In this document: positions 51,976 through 61,584 of the stretch, piece after piece
How positions within the stretch are numbered: position 1 is the first letter of the stretch
Layout: each line of letters starts with the position of its first letter
Origin: Methanomicrobiales archaeon HGW-Methanomicrobiales-3
GTDB lineage: Archaea; Halobacteriota; Methanomicrobia; Methanomicrobiales; Methanospirillaceae
DNA: 64,000 nucleotides
Direction of reading: 5' to 3'
Assembly: GCA_002839605.1 (NCBI GenBank)
Contig: PGYK01000005.1
Coordinates: 186,001-250,000 of the forward strand
Notes under the pieces: model-generated
What the model saw: only the letters and a program-made list of their open reading frames with translations
The model's database searches: none
Told to the model about the DNA's origin: nothing
Made by a program: the position numbers and the translations under genes

Positions 51976-52944
51976 ATGAAACGGCAACTGATGGTATTTT
52001 CTGTGCTCCTCCTCGTCTCTGCAGGACTCGGCGTAGTACTACAGATTATTCCGGACCCGCTTGTTGCCAGCACATTCTACACCTTCCTTGTGCTGACGCT
52101 CTCGTACCTGTTCTTCTCAATAATCCTCGGCAGATTCCTGGTCGGACAGATCTCCGACAAGAAAACCCGGTACACGGCGAAAAAGGCCATCTCCGTCCTG
52201 TCAGTCATCTTCATCATCGCCCTCTGTCTCCGGATCTGGGTGACGGACACCTCGGCGCTTATCGTGTCGTATGGTATCATCGGTGCAGCCCTTGCCTTTG
52301 CCCTCCAGGACGTGTTTAAGAATTTTGTCGGGGGATTATTGATCATCCTCTCCGGGATGTTCCGGGTCGGGGACCGGATCGCCATTGACAACAATTTCGG
52401 GGACGTCATGGACATCGGGGTTTTGAACACCACACTGATGGAGATCCGGGGCTGGGTCTCCGGGGACCAGCCATCCGGGCGTCTCCTCACCATACCCAAC
52501 AGTCTTGTGATCAATCACCCGCTGTACAACTATACCCGGGACCATTCATTTGTCTGGGACGAGATCTCCATTCCCTTAACCTATGACAGCGACTGGCGGA
52601 GGGCAAAGGATCTCATCCTTGGCATTGTGGTTGGGGAGACCGCAGCCATGACCGTGCAGGCCGATGCGGAGATCGAACGAATCGGGGAGACCTACTACCT
52701 TCCCAAAAAAGTGGTCGAGCCTTCAGCGTACATCACGCTCACGGACAACTGGATCACGCTGGACATACGGTACGTTGCCGATGCACGTACCCGCCGTGTG
52801 CTCCGTTCCCGGCTCAACGAACTGGCCCTTGCAGCGATTGAAAAGGAGGACCAGATAACCATCGCCTCGACAACGGTCACGGTCACGAACGTTGGGGAAC
52901 CGGTACCAAAACCGGAAAAAACAGAGACAGGGGAGATGAGGTAA
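51976..52944 (+). CDS. MscS-family mechanosensitive channel
   Basis: A 322-residue small-conductance channel homologue. Three N-terminal helices are followed by the pore helix A-A-L-A-F-A-L-Q-D-V-F-K-N-F-V-G-G, then the beta domain with R-V-G-D-R-I-A-I and T-I-P-N-S-L-V-I-N, and an alpha/beta C-terminal domain. MscS channels release solutes during osmotic downshock. The longer frame beginning 51940 is possible, but ATG 51976 fits the promoter. A second, different MscS paralogue lies at 54134. Confidence 0.9.
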   Translation: MKRQLMVFSVLLLVSAGLGVVLQIIPDPLVASTFYTFLVLTLSYLFFSIILGRFLVGQISDKKTRYTAKKAISVLSVIFIIALCLRIWVTDTSALIVSYGIIGAALAFALQDVFKNFVGGLLIILSGMFRVGDRIAIDNNFGDVMDIGVLNTTLMEIRGWVSGDQPSGRLLTIPNSLVINHPLYNYTRDHSFVWDEISIPLTYDSDWRRAKDLILGIVVGETAAMTVQADAEIERIGETYYLPKKVVEPSAYITLTDNWITLDIRYVADARTRRVLRSRLNELALAAIEKEDQITIASTTVTVTNVGEPVPKPEKTETGEMR

Positions 52945-53087
52945 AAATAGCATTCCGGATCCTATCCGCTGTAATTCTTTTAGATTCAACAGGCACCTGC
53001 CCATCCCGCACACCACTGGGAAAGGCTTTCAGGGTGCATATTGTTTAATAATCCTGCCGGAGTATCTGACTGATAGGAAAACGGGTG

Positions 53088-54131
53088 ATGAGGATGGCGG
53101 GAGAGGAAAAACCAGGACCAGGGAGTACGGTCATCAGCTATGAACCCGAGATGGCAGAGATCATCTCCACGATTGAACAGTCCGGAACGGGGACACCGGA
53201 GCATATCGCTATCGTTGCCGAACCCATGACCGGCCGCTCCACCATGGTTGCCGAGATCCGCCGCCTGTATGGTGACCGCGTCTACTACCTCCCCCTCGAG
53301 TTTGTCGTGCGGGAGTCCGACCTTCCCGACTTTGCATCCCTGCCCTATGACATCATTCTCATCGATAACTGCCAGTTCCTCTCAACGCGCCGGATCGGGG
53401 GGTTTAGCGTCATCGATTCGTTTCTCCGCACGCAGATCTCCTCAAAAAAACTCTTCATCACCACCTGGAATACGTTCAGCTGGCAATATCTTTCATCGGT
53501 CATCCATCTCGATTCCTACTTCCCAAAGAGGATCATCCTCGGCCGCATCGACACACCGGTGCTCAGGGACGTAATCAAGGCCCGGTACAAACCCGGGGAG
53601 ATAACGTTTTTGGACGAAGGGATTGCCGAACGTTCAATGTTCTTCTCGATCGTCCACCCGAAGGTCAACCTTCCGTTCATGGATGACGAGATCACAGTGC
53701 CGTGGATAAAACTGAACTTCACGGTCATGATACGCAAACTCCCCCATCACAAACGCGTCATCATCTCTGTTGAGGACATCATCTTTGAAAAGATCAACCG
53801 GATCGCGGGGGGGAACCCTGGAGTTGCAATCCTGCTCTGGGATGAAAGTCTCCACGACAATACCATCTCATTTGCCAACATTAAGGAAAAATCGTATTCC
53901 ATGTCCCTCAACACCAACGAATCCTTCATCCTCGCAACCATCGTCTCCATGGAGACCCTGCATGAAAATGACCTTGCCGCAATCGCCGGATCCGAGATGG
54001 ATTTCAAGAAAATTGTGTACCGGCTTGTCCAGCAGGGACTGGTCCATGACTGCAACGGGTATTACAGTGTTGAACCGTTTGCCCTTGTACCCGTGATCGA
54101 TTACCTGAAAAAGACCCGGAGGTTGTGGTGA
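53088..54131 (+). CDS. P-loop NTPase-like protein with winged helix, between two mscS genes
   Basis: A 347-residue protein. The P-loop region V-A-E-P-M-T-G-R-S-T (43-52) departs from GxxxxGK[ST], with Arg50 in place of lysine. A Walker B strand D-I-I-L-I-D-N-C-Q (88-96) and a sensor-like L-F-I-T-T-W-N follow. A helical region and a winged-helix-like C-terminus (about 275-345) complete a layout like archaeal AAA/STAND ATPases. The stop lies three bases before the ATG of the second MscS gene, so the two are coupled. The role is unknown. GTG 53085 and ATG 53094 are alternative starts. Confidence 0.65.
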   Translation: MRMAGEEKPGPGSTVISYEPEMAEIISTIEQSGTGTPEHIAIVAEPMTGRSTMVAEIRRLYGDRVYYLPLEFVVRESDLPDFASLPYDIILIDNCQFLSTRRIGGFSVIDSFLRTQISSKKLFITTWNTFSWQYLSSVIHLDSYFPKRIILGRIDTPVLRDVIKARYKPGEITFLDEGIAERSMFFSIVHPKVNLPFMDDEITVPWIKLNFTVMIRKLPHHKRVIISVEDIIFEKINRIAGGNPGVAILLWDESLHDNTISFANIKEKSYSMSLNTNESFILATIVSMETLHENDLAAIAGSEMDFKKIVYRLVQQGLVHDCNGYYSVEPFALVPVIDYLKKTRRLW

Positions 54132-54133
54132 CA

Positions 54134-54991
54134 ATGGCCGACACCTTCTCCCTTGGCAATGTAACCGCGGAACTCTCCATCAGGACAATTGATACAAACC
54201 TTGTCGTGTACATCGTCTTTGTTCTTATCGCTGCATATGTCCTGACACGGGTGCTCAGTTTCCTCCTCATCAATGTTTCAGAGCGCATCGGCTGGTACCG
54301 GACCACCATCACGATGCTCATTCCCTTATTAAAACTCGCAGTCTATGTGATTGCATTTTACCTGGTCCTTACAGCAGTTATCGAGCCTTCGCTGCCCCAG
54401 ATGATAGCGTTCTTTACGCTCTTTGCTGCCGGCGTCGGGTTCGGGCTCAAGGACTTCTTTGCCGACATTCTCGGGGGCATTGTCATCATCTTTGAAAAGC
54501 CGTACCAGATCGGCGACAAGGTGACGATCGGGAACCATTACGGAGAAGTCAAGGACATCGGGATCCGGGCTACCCGGATCCAGACCCCGTCTGACGAGAT
54601 GGTATCGATACCCAACGGGACCATCTTCAGCCAGCCGGTCCAGAGCGGCAATGCCGGCGACCTTGCGATGATGATCGACATCGACCTCTTTGTCCGGCCC
54701 GGGACTGATATTGATCGTGCCCTCAAAATCCTCAAAGAGGCTTTGGTCACCTCGAAGTACATCATCATCTCGGACCGGTACCCGTTCACGGTTCTTGCCG
54801 AAGATTTCCCGTTCTATATGCGCCTCCGGGCAAAAGGCTATGTCTCCGACCTCCGGCACGAGTTTGAGTTCAAGTCAGAAGTGACAAGGCGGGCATGGGC
54901 GGAGTTTATGAAAGCCGGGATCCGGTCACCCGGCTTTGTCCCCCCTTCTGAAGAGGTGGCCAGCGGGGAACCGGTTGAATCGGGGGAATAA
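54134..54991 (+). CDS. MscS-family mechanosensitive channel, second paralogue
   Basis: A 285-residue MscS homologue with three helices; pore helix G-V-G-F-G-L-K-D-F-F-A-D-I-L-G-G, beta domain Y-Q-I-G-D-K-V-T-I and S-I-P-N-G-T. ATG 54134 has GGTGAC immediately upstream, within the end of the NTPase gene, so the two genes are probably translated together. It is only distantly similar to the MscS at 51976. Confidence 0.9.
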   Translation: MADTFSLGNVTAELSIRTIDTNLVVYIVFVLIAAYVLTRVLSFLLINVSERIGWYRTTITMLIPLLKLAVYVIAFYLVLTAVIEPSLPQMIAFFTLFAAGVGFGLKDFFADILGGIVIIFEKPYQIGDKVTIGNHYGEVKDIGIRATRIQTPSDEMVSIPNGTIFSQPVQSGNAGDLAMMIDIDLFVRPGTDIDRALKILKEALVTSKYIIISDRYPFTVLAEDFPFYMRLRAKGYVSDLRHEFEFKSEVTRRAWAEFMKAGIRSPGFVPPSEEVASGEPVESGE

Positions 54992-55370
54992 TCCTTTTAC
55001 TCCCTGGAAAAACAGTGCCGGCCCGGGTTTTGACCCGGACTTTCGGCTGCTGTCCCGGGATGGCACCCTGGATCCTCGCACCAGGCCAGGCAGGATAATA
55101 TCCATGCAATCCCGGATTACATCCTGCATATGAACACCCGGTTCCTTTTTCCGGGATACATATCAGGATTCTTACAGTCAGGTGACTGATACGTATCTTT
55201 GGATTACTTTTTTCTTATATGGGGTGGGAAAAGGAAACACTATACGCAAGATCATGTTTTGCGGCAATGGCTGCATTCGCAACGCAGGGCATTGGACCAG
55301 CGGTACTCCATGAATTGCAGGTCTGTGCTTTTAAGGCACCCATCAGGTCAGAAACGTGGGGGGCAGTATC
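54992..55370 (+). other. intergenic region, no gene seen
   Basis: A 379-base gap. An inverted repeat GCCCGGGTTTTGACCCGG-like segment around 55021-55040 may act as a terminator after the MscS gene, and CCCGG-TTCCTTTTT-CCGGG lies near 55138-55157. GGGGGG before ATG 55371 is the likely ribosome-binding site. Confidence 0.4.
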
Positions 55371-56180
55371 ATGGTGGTAAAGAACAATTCAGAAAATTCC
55401 CTGCCCGGCAGGGGGATGGCAGATGACAGCCAGTACAGTCTTATTAAAATTATTACTATCTGGGCGCTTGCCACAGCACCCATGACATTGTTTGCATTTG
55501 TCGTAACCCCGGCAATTATCAGTTTTTTTGCGATCCCGGCAAGCGTTCCGCCGTTTCTCGTTTTCTGGCCGCTGATGATCCTCGGCCTTGTCTGGCAGTT
55601 TGTACTGTCCCTGATTATCATCCATAACGAGACCGGGAACCTGAAATGGGAGACGATGAAAAAACGGATGTGGTACACCATGCCCCGCGATCCCAATACC
55701 GGCGAGAAACGCGCCAGTTTATTCCTGTGGGCTATTCCCTTCATCGCATTAGGCCTGGCTTTGATGGTTGTCCCGTTGCCTGATTTTTTAGGCTCCACGT
55801 TTCCCGTAATCAACAGCCTGCCCCACTACAACATGGGAGAGGTGATGAACTCTGAGTTCCAGGGAGTCTGGTTGTTGGTGGTCCTGACACTGATAACCAT
55901 ACCGTTCAACTACTTCCTGGGGGAGGAATTTCTTTTCCGGGGAATACTGCTCCCGAAGATGAATGGCGTGTTCGGGAAGTGGGACTGGTTTTTCAACGGT
56001 GTTTTTTTCGGGTTGTACCATCTTCACAAACCACAGGGGATCCTGTCCCAGGTATTGTTCTCAGGGTTCCTTTTGAGTTACCCATCCAGGCGGTTCCGGA
56101 GCAACTGGATGGCGGTAATCATCCATGGAATTGAAGCCCCGATTGCTTTGTGGATTGTTTTTGGAATCGTTCTCGGATAG
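55371..56180 (+). CDS. CPBP-family intramembrane protease
   Basis: A 269-residue membrane protein of the CPBP (CAAX protease/bacteriocin-processing) family. The glutamate active site is G-E-E-F-L-F-R-G, and a second motif F-G-L-Y-H-L supplies a histidine. About six to eight helices. Substrate unknown. In archaea such proteases are sometimes linked to membrane protein processing. Confidence 0.85.
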   Translation: MVVKNNSENSLPGRGMADDSQYSLIKIITIWALATAPMTLFAFVVTPAIISFFAIPASVPPFLVFWPLMILGLVWQFVLSLIIIHNETGNLKWETMKKRMWYTMPRDPNTGEKRASLFLWAIPFIALGLALMVVPLPDFLGSTFPVINSLPHYNMGEVMNSEFQGVWLLVVLTLITIPFNYFLGEEFLFRGILLPKMNGVFGKWDWFFNGVFFGLYHLHKPQGILSQVLFSGFLLSYPSRRFRSNWMAVIIHGIEAPIALWIVFGIVLG

Positions 56181-56370
56181 CAGGGCGATACATTTTTTTA
56201 ACCAGTGTTCCGAGGAGAGGGGGGGAGAGCGGATTATCAGGCCCGGATCCTGCATTGAGGCAGGGTCCGGCAGAATAATCCGGAACAATCAGCGTATTTT
56301 AAAAATGAATGAATAAAAAAATGGAACCAGAGAAATCCTTCACAAACCCTGAATCTCACCGGATACAGGG

Positions 56371-57372
56371 TCAGGCCGGTATCTCCCGCTGCAGGTATTC
56401 GTACGTCCCCGGCCGGTCGAGCGGGTGGTTCATGATATATTTATAAATGGCAGCGGAGCGGTCGCGTTCGTCCTGCACCGCGAGGTACTCCGCGCTGTCC
56501 TTCTCCGTTGCAGGGAACCCTTCCAGCCGGGCGGTGAGCGCTGCTGCCGCATCCTTTGTGCCGGCCATCGTTTCGTTGATGAACGCGGATTCGTGCCCGC
56601 TCCGGTACAGTTTCGGGCCGGTGCTGACCGGAATGACCATGGGATCGGAGGTGAGCGGCTTTCTTGTCATGATCGAGAACGTGGGGATGCCGGCATACGC
56701 GGGTGTCATCGCCTCAAGGTACGTATATCCCGTTGACTTGTAGGGGAACGCGTCCGAACCGATCCCCATCGCCATGTGGCTCTCGGGCCCGAACTTGAGG
56801 AGCGAGACCGTGTACCCTTCGCGGGCAAGCAGGCCGGACAGGAGGAGGGCTTTGTCGTCGCAGTCGCCCATGTTCTCCACCAGCAGTTCAGCCGGGTACT
56901 TCGCAGGAGTGTTGCCGCCGTCCTTGTAGGGGATGGTCTGGACAAATGCCGCCATCATATCAAGGTACCCGTCATCGCTGAGGTTGCGCTCGTCGCAGAT
57001 AGCCCGGAACTGCACCAGAAGATCCTCGTAGATCTGCTCCTGCGTGGGATCGTTCATGATCGCGTTGTAGTACTTCTTACCATAACCTTCCGGGTTCCGG
57101 ACAAGGATGACGCCCCGGTAGGTTCTCTTTGAGGCGGCGTAGACGGACGCGTTCACCGCGATGCTGACCGATGCGGAGGTGTTGTGAAAGGAGAAGGAGC
57201 GGGATACAGGTATCGGGGGGCCTGCCGGCGTTGTCGCATCAATCTCCACCCGGGAGAGGTCAAAGATGATGTCGGAGAATGCGAGGATAAAGATGCCAAA
57301 GACGAGGAGGAACAGGCAGATACCAGCAAGGATCAACTGCAGCATGCGGGCCGGTGAGGGAAATTCTTCCAT
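56371..57372 (-). CDS. membrane-anchored transglutaminase-like protein
   Basis: A 333-residue protein with one N-terminal membrane helix (about 11-33) and an outer transglutaminase-like domain. The presumed catalytic cysteine is Cys171 in N-M-G-D-C-D-D-K-A-L-L-L, and the histidine is His199 in P-E-S-H-M. Such proteins may act as peptidases or cross-linking enzymes at the cell surface. ATG 57372 with GGAG upstream is preferred to the open frame extending to 57483. Confidence 0.8.
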   Translation of the reverse strand: MEEFPSPARMLQLILAGICLFLLVFGIFILAFSDIIFDLSRVEIDATTPAGPPIPVSRSFSFHNTSASVSIAVNASVYAASKRTYRGVILVRNPEGYGKKYYNAIMNDPTQEQIYEDLLVQFRAICDERNLSDDGYLDMMAAFVQTIPYKDGGNTPAKYPAELLVENMGDCDDKALLLSGLLAREGYTVSLLKFGPESHMAMGIGSDAFPYKSTGYTYLEAMTPAYAGIPTFSIMTRKPLTSDPMVIPVSTGPKLYRSGHESAFINETMAGTKDAAAALTARLEGFPATEKDSAEYLAVQDERDRSAAIYKYIMNHPLDRPGTYEYLQREIPA

Positions 57373-57622
57373 GGTCAGACACTCCGGTTTGTTATTGGCA
57401 AGCGCACGCCTGTAGTTTTTTCGTGTGCGGGCATGCAGGGAATTTTGATTGTTCGGTGCACCATCTTTTATTGAAGCCCTCAAAATAAAAACAGATCGAA
57501 AAAAGTTTTCTTCCAGACCGAACAGCAGGTACCATGTGGAGATTCACCGGGCCAAAAAAAATCCTGACGGGAGAACAAACAGCCTTTTTACCCGGTACCC
57601 CTCACCTAACTCACAGCAGATC

Positions 57623-58690
57623 ATGCACTTCCTCACCTATCAGGAACAGCAGGAATGGCGGGCGTTCGCAGACGAGATCCTCACTACCGGCGCCAGGCCG
57701 GAATGGTGTGATGCAAAGGTCCGGCCGGAACTGGTGCCGGCCTTTCATTTTTACCTTGCCACCTTCCTTGCAGCACATGGCGCGGGAGAGCAGGCCGTGG
57801 CATGGGCGGAGTCGGCGGTCCTTATCGAAGACGAGGGAATCTTTGGCTGTGCCTACCTGCTCGGGTTTTTAAAACGGCACAACAACCAGCTCCAAAAACC
57901 GGCCACGGTGTTTAAAGATCCCCGGCCGTTCATCCATTTCACGACCGTCCCCTTAATGAACATGGCCCGCAGGAACTTTGTTGCGGGGTGCGGCCGGTCG
58001 CTGCCGGACATCTCCCATCCCATTCGGTTCATGGACATCGGTTGCGGCGACGGGGCGCTGACCGTTGCCGTCCTCTCTCACCTGCTGGAGGCAAAAAAAA
58101 TCCCCGGCATCGAAGAGGTCCTGCTCGTTGACCCGTCGCCCGCGATGGCAGCCCTTGCAGAGAAGACCGTCCGGGACGCGTTTCCGGATGTGACCATCAG
58201 CACCGGGAACGATAAGATCCAGGACTGTTCGGGTGCGATCAGGACACGATTCGACATCGCGATGAGCTCGCTTGCCTACCACCACATGCCGGTCGAGGAC
58301 AAGCGTGTCCACCTCATGCGGCTCAAACCCTGGATCGACCACTTCCTCCTCTTCGAGATGGACGCAGACATCGACACCCCCGAGCGGTTCTCGCCCGCCC
58401 TTGCCCTTGCCGTGTACCAGTCGTACGGCCGGATCTTTGACTGCATCTATGCCCACGATGCCCCCGTGGAAGTGGTCAACGAATGCATTGATTCGTTTCT
58501 GATGACCGAGGTCTCCTCCATCCTCTCCGAGCCCCGGGGGCAGCGGAGCGATTACCACATGCTCCGGGGCCAGTGGATCGCGCTGCTGGATGAGGTGCTC
58601 TGCCCGGAATTTACTCTCAGGGACGAGTCGGTCTGCTCTGCCGATGAGCACATGGCGCTTTTTATGCTCCATTACGGCAGGGCCGGGTGA
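57623..58690 (+). CDS. class I SAM-dependent methyltransferase
   Basis: A 355-residue protein. A helical N-terminal region (about 1-110) precedes a SAM-binding Rossmann fold with motif I F-M-D-I-G-C-G-D-G-A-L, the acidic strand L-L-V-D-P-S, and a later S-S-L-A-Y-H-H-M-P. The substrate is unknown. The open frame runs upstream to 57449 but opposes the transglutaminase promoter, so ATG 57623 is preferred. Confidence 0.82.
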   Translation: MHFLTYQEQQEWRAFADEILTTGARPEWCDAKVRPELVPAFHFYLATFLAAHGAGEQAVAWAESAVLIEDEGIFGCAYLLGFLKRHNNQLQKPATVFKDPRPFIHFTTVPLMNMARRNFVAGCGRSLPDISHPIRFMDIGCGDGALTVAVLSHLLEAKKIPGIEEVLLVDPSPAMAALAEKTVRDAFPDVTISTGNDKIQDCSGAIRTRFDIAMSSLAYHHMPVEDKRVHLMRLKPWIDHFLLFEMDADIDTPERFSPALALAVYQSYGRIFDCIYAHDAPVEVVNECIDSFLMTEVSSILSEPRGQRSDYHMLRGQWIALLDEVLCPEFTLRDESVCSADEHMALFMLHYGRAG

Positions 58691-58758
58691 CGGGACAGTT
58701 GCGCAGACGGGCCCACGGGTCCGGCAGAGGAATACCAAAACAAAAGGAGATGGCAGAC

Positions 58759-59178
58759 ATGCGCTACAAAAAAACCGGTTCCGCCTTCATCCTCCGGATC
58801 GACCGGGGGGAGGAGATCGTCAGCACGCTGAAACAGTTCTGCGCCGACAAGGAGATCGGGCTCGGCACGGTGCAGGGCATCGGGGCTGTGGGGAACGCAG
58901 AGATTGGCCTTTTTGAGACGAGAACAAAGGAGTACCACACCACAACGCTCTCGGGCGACCACGAGATCACGTCGCTTCTCGGCAGCATCACCACGATGGG
59001 CGGGGAACCGTACCTCCATCTCCACGTAACGCTTTCCGATGCAACGTACCTTGCATACGGCGGTCACCTGACCAGTGCCGTGGTCAGCGGCACCTGCGAG
59101 ATCGTAATTACCGTGCTGGACGGCCGGGCCGATCGCGTGTTCGACGCAGATGTCGGGCTGAACGTGCTCGATCTCTGA
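58759..59178 (+). CDS. PPC/DUF296-domain protein
   Basis: A 139-residue protein of the plants-and-prokaryotes-conserved domain (PF03479). The core has G-I-G-A-V-G-N-A-E-I-G and the metal-site histidines in Y-L-H-L-H-V-T-L-S-D, then G-G-H-L. Members form trimers; their function in prokaryotes is unclear, and some bind DNA in plants as AT-hook fusions. ATG 58759 is well spaced from GGAG; ATG 58750 directly abuts it. Confidence 0.87.
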   Translation: MRYKKTGSAFILRIDRGEEIVSTLKQFCADKEIGLGTVQGIGAVGNAEIGLFETRTKEYHTTTLSGDHEITSLLGSITTMGGEPYLHLHVTLSDATYLAYGGHLTSAVVSGTCEIVITVLDGRADRVFDADVGLNVLDL

Positions 59179-59185
59179 TCCTTTT

Positions 59186-59929
59186 TCAGGACCGGATACT
59201 CTGCAACAGGATGCGGAGTTTCACCAGCAGTTTGAGAATTTCCAGGTACAACCAGACCAGGGTAACGAGAAGCGTGAACGCGGCATACCATTCGTGGCGC
59301 TTTGGGAGACCGTGCCCCACACCCTGTTCAATGTAGTCGAGATCAAGGACGAGACTTGCTGCGGCAACGATGACAACGACAATGGAGAAGACGAGCCCGA
59401 GCCATCCCCACACTCCCTCAAGCCCGAACGAGATGCCGAGGGCGGCAAGAACGATGCCGCCGATGTAGAAGAGGATGATCCCGCCCGTTGCCCCGATAAC
59501 GATCGAGCGGAACTTCTCCGTTGCGCTGATGATGCGAGCCCGCAGCAGGGCCAGAACGAAAAAGAAGACGCAGAACGTGAGGATGAGGGCCTGAGCAACG
59601 ATGCCGGGATACAGGATCTCCATCCAGCCGGAAAATCCCCCGATAAATACACCTTCAAGGAGGGCAAAGAGCGGTGCCGTGACAGGCGAGAGCGAAGTCC
59701 GGAATGACGTACCAAAGCCGACCACAAATGCACAAAAGACAGCGCCGAGCATGAGAGGGACAGAACCCGGAATGTATGTCCACGTCAGCGCCGCAGAAAC
59801 TGATACGATCAGGATGAGGAAGAGCGCCTTGTCAATTGTCCCTTTCATTGTCATCGGCGGGCACGTGCCGGCCGTGTGAAGGTCGTCAAAGAGTTCGTCC
59901 CGGAATGGCTGATCGTCGGTACTATTCAT
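59186..59929 (-). CDS. Bax inhibitor-1/YccA-type membrane protein
   Basis: A 247-residue protein with seven hydrophobic helices. After a soluble N-terminus (about 1-30), S-P-V-T-A-P-L-F-A-L-L-E-G-V-F-I-G-G matches the BI-1-like YccA family signature. The C-terminal D-L-D-Y-I-E-Q-G-V-G-H with acidic residues is the pH/calcium-sensing site of family members. Role in archaea unknown. It ends eight bases from the PPC gene end, convergently. Confidence 0.88.
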   Translation of the reverse strand: MNSTDDQPFRDELFDDLHTAGTCPPMTMKGTIDKALFLILIVSVSAALTWTYIPGSVPLMLGAVFCAFVVGFGTSFRTSLSPVTAPLFALLEGVFIGGFSGWMEILYPGIVAQALILTFCVFFFVLALLRARIISATEKFRSIVIGATGGIILFYIGGIVLAALGISFGLEGVWGWLGLVFSIVVVIVAAASLVLDLDYIEQGVGHGLPKRHEWYAAFTLLVTLVWLYLEILKLLVKLRILLQSIRS

Positions 59930-60159
59930 TGGAGTTCTCCTTTCACCCAGATGTTGGGTAACCGATGTGACCAGCGCCGTTCGGATCTTCAGACCAGTCC
60001 ATGAACGATATTTAACCGATTATAATTAAAGCACATTGGTTTATTTCCATGTCGCGGATTGGAATCATAGATTTCTTCAGGAATACGGCCATCATAAAGG
60101 GAAAAAAGTGCTCGCAGGAGGAAGAAGAGCCCGGGAGATCCGGCACGCCAGCGGTTGGC

Positions 60160-60783
60160 TCATTTGAGGGATTTGTCGTCCCATGCCCGGAGCATATCCG
60201 TATCCCGCATCCTTGTTGCCCTGCCCCGGGCCTGTGCCGCAGTGAGCATCCGGCCCTGGGTGAAATCGTATTCGCAGACGGTCGCACCGTTCGCGAGCAG
60301 GGTTGCCCGGACCGGGTGGGGCCGGTGGACGACCGGTGCCCGGTTGCGGATGTACCAGCGCACCCGCTGGAACGTGAGCCAGTCGAGTTTCATGGCGATC
60401 GTTGCATGAAAGACAAACGTATCGGCCGGGGCACGATCATACTCCCGCAGGGTGCAGTACGGGGCGATGGTGCGGGAGAGGTCATACCGGAACCGCCGCA
60501 GAACCGCGTCCGGCTCCATCGCAACGTATACCGCCCGGGACGCAGGAAAGATCCCGTAGCCGCCGACCGTATATCGCGGGATCTCCGGCCGGCCGGTACA
60601 GACCTGGAAAAAATCCTTAACCAGCCGTTCCTCATCATTGCAGAAAAACGGCCCGGCAAGCGTGATGTGCGGGACCGCAATCCGGCTTTTAAGAGAAAAC
60701 GCAGCAGCAAGCTCCGAACCAAGGGCACGCACCTCCCGCTCCACGGGGCCCATCAGGCGGATGTCGATGAGGTAGCGGGTCAT
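60160..60783 (-). CDS. 2H phosphoesterase, 2'-5' RNA ligase family
   Basis: A 207-residue protein with the two H-x-T/S motifs of the 2H superfamily: P-H-I-T-L-A-G-P-F and H-A-T-I-A-M-K-L. The family includes ThpR/LigT RNA ligases and cyclic phosphodiesterases that act on RNA ends. The substrate here is not shown. A C-terminal extension of about 40 basic residues is longer than usual. Confidence 0.82.
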   Translation of the reverse strand: MTRYLIDIRLMGPVEREVRALGSELAAAFSLKSRIAVPHITLAGPFFCNDEERLVKDFFQVCTGRPEIPRYTVGGYGIFPASRAVYVAMEPDAVLRRFRYDLSRTIAPYCTLREYDRAPADTFVFHATIAMKLDWLTFQRVRWYIRNRAPVVHRPHPVRATLLANGATVCEYDFTQGRMLTAAQARGRATRMRDTDMLRAWDDKSLK

Positions 60784-60886
60784 CTGCGTATACTGGTTTT
60801 TGTCACGTCTTGGGCTTTGCGATCCTGCGGCCGTTGCGGGACGGATGCTTTAAAAACATTTTACTCATCGGAAAAGTAATCTCTTC

Positions 60887-61210
60887 ATGATTATCATGAC
60901 CGGAACAAAAATTTCCCCGCCCGAGGCCATTCGGATGCTTGAGGAGCGGCTCGATGCCATCACCGAAATGGGAAAACGCGGCTGCGATGGAGGGTATTAC
61001 GAGCTCCTTGCCTGGTGCTCAAAGACCTGGTCGACCGTTGATGCGATCTTCGAAGCCGGAGACTATCGCAGCGAAGAGATCCGGCAGATCGGGGTGCCGG
61101 CCTGTTCCTGTGCAAAGCCCGGGGGCACACCCATGCAGATGGAGGTCTACTCTGCCCAGCTGCAGAAATACATTGATCAGATCCGGGCCGATATACAGGC
61201 AGCAGAATAA
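60887..61210 (+). CDS. hypothetical protein, 107 aa
   Basis: I do not recognise this family. The protein is short and helical, with a C-S-C-A-K-P-G-G segment near residue 73 that could bind metal. ATG 60896 (MTGTK) is an alternative start. A TATA-like TTTAAAAACATT lies at about 60849-60860. Confidence 0.55.
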   Translation: MIIMTGTKISPPEAIRMLEERLDAITEMGKRGCDGGYYELLAWCSKTWSTVDAIFEAGDYRSEEIRQIGVPACSCAKPGGTPMQMEVYSAQLQKYIDQIRADIQAAE

Positions 61211-61314
61211 CAGCAATCCCGGCAGATCCCGCTAGAATTCCCCGAAAATATTCGGGTTTTCATGCCGCACCAGCCTTTTTTTCCTTCCCTGCTCCATACC
61301 TATGAGACTGAGCT

Positions 61315-61584
61315 ATGACGTACCTTGACTGGGGCTGCGAACAATTGCGGGAGGAGTGCCAGTCCTGCCTCGATGCCATCTGCTCCGCGTGCGTTGACGA
61401 GTTCAAGAAGCGGGGGGCGGGACTTGGAACTGAGGACGGGGAGGATCTATCCAACGACCTGCCCGAACCGGACTGCGACCGGTGCGAACTTGAGAAGAAG
61501 CCCGGCTGTGTGTCCTGCGAGATCATCCTTGCCGTGTGCCGGCACTGTGCCGGGCGCAAAACCTGCGAGTGCCGGATCTGCTGA
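61315..61584 (+). CDS. cysteine-rich small protein, probable metal binder
   Basis: An 89-residue protein with 14 cysteines (about 16%). They occur as a C-x6-C-x2-C cluster then C-x4-C-x2-C at the N-terminus, a C-x2-C pair (about 54-57), a further C-x2-C pair, and C-x2-C and C-x4-C-x-C-x2-C at the end. The middle is acidic. I recognise no family; several zinc or iron-sulfur sites are possible. It follows the unknown gene at 60887 by about 104 bases. Confidence 0.6.
   Translation: MTYLDWGCEQLREECQSCLDAICSACVDEFKKRGAGLGTEDGEDLSNDLPEPDCDRCELEKKPGCVSCEIILAVCRHCAGRKTCECRIC

Noticed and set aside
55199-55426. 75-codon frame before the CPBP protease gene
   Set aside because: No domain, no ribosome-binding site and it overlaps the start of the protease in another frame.
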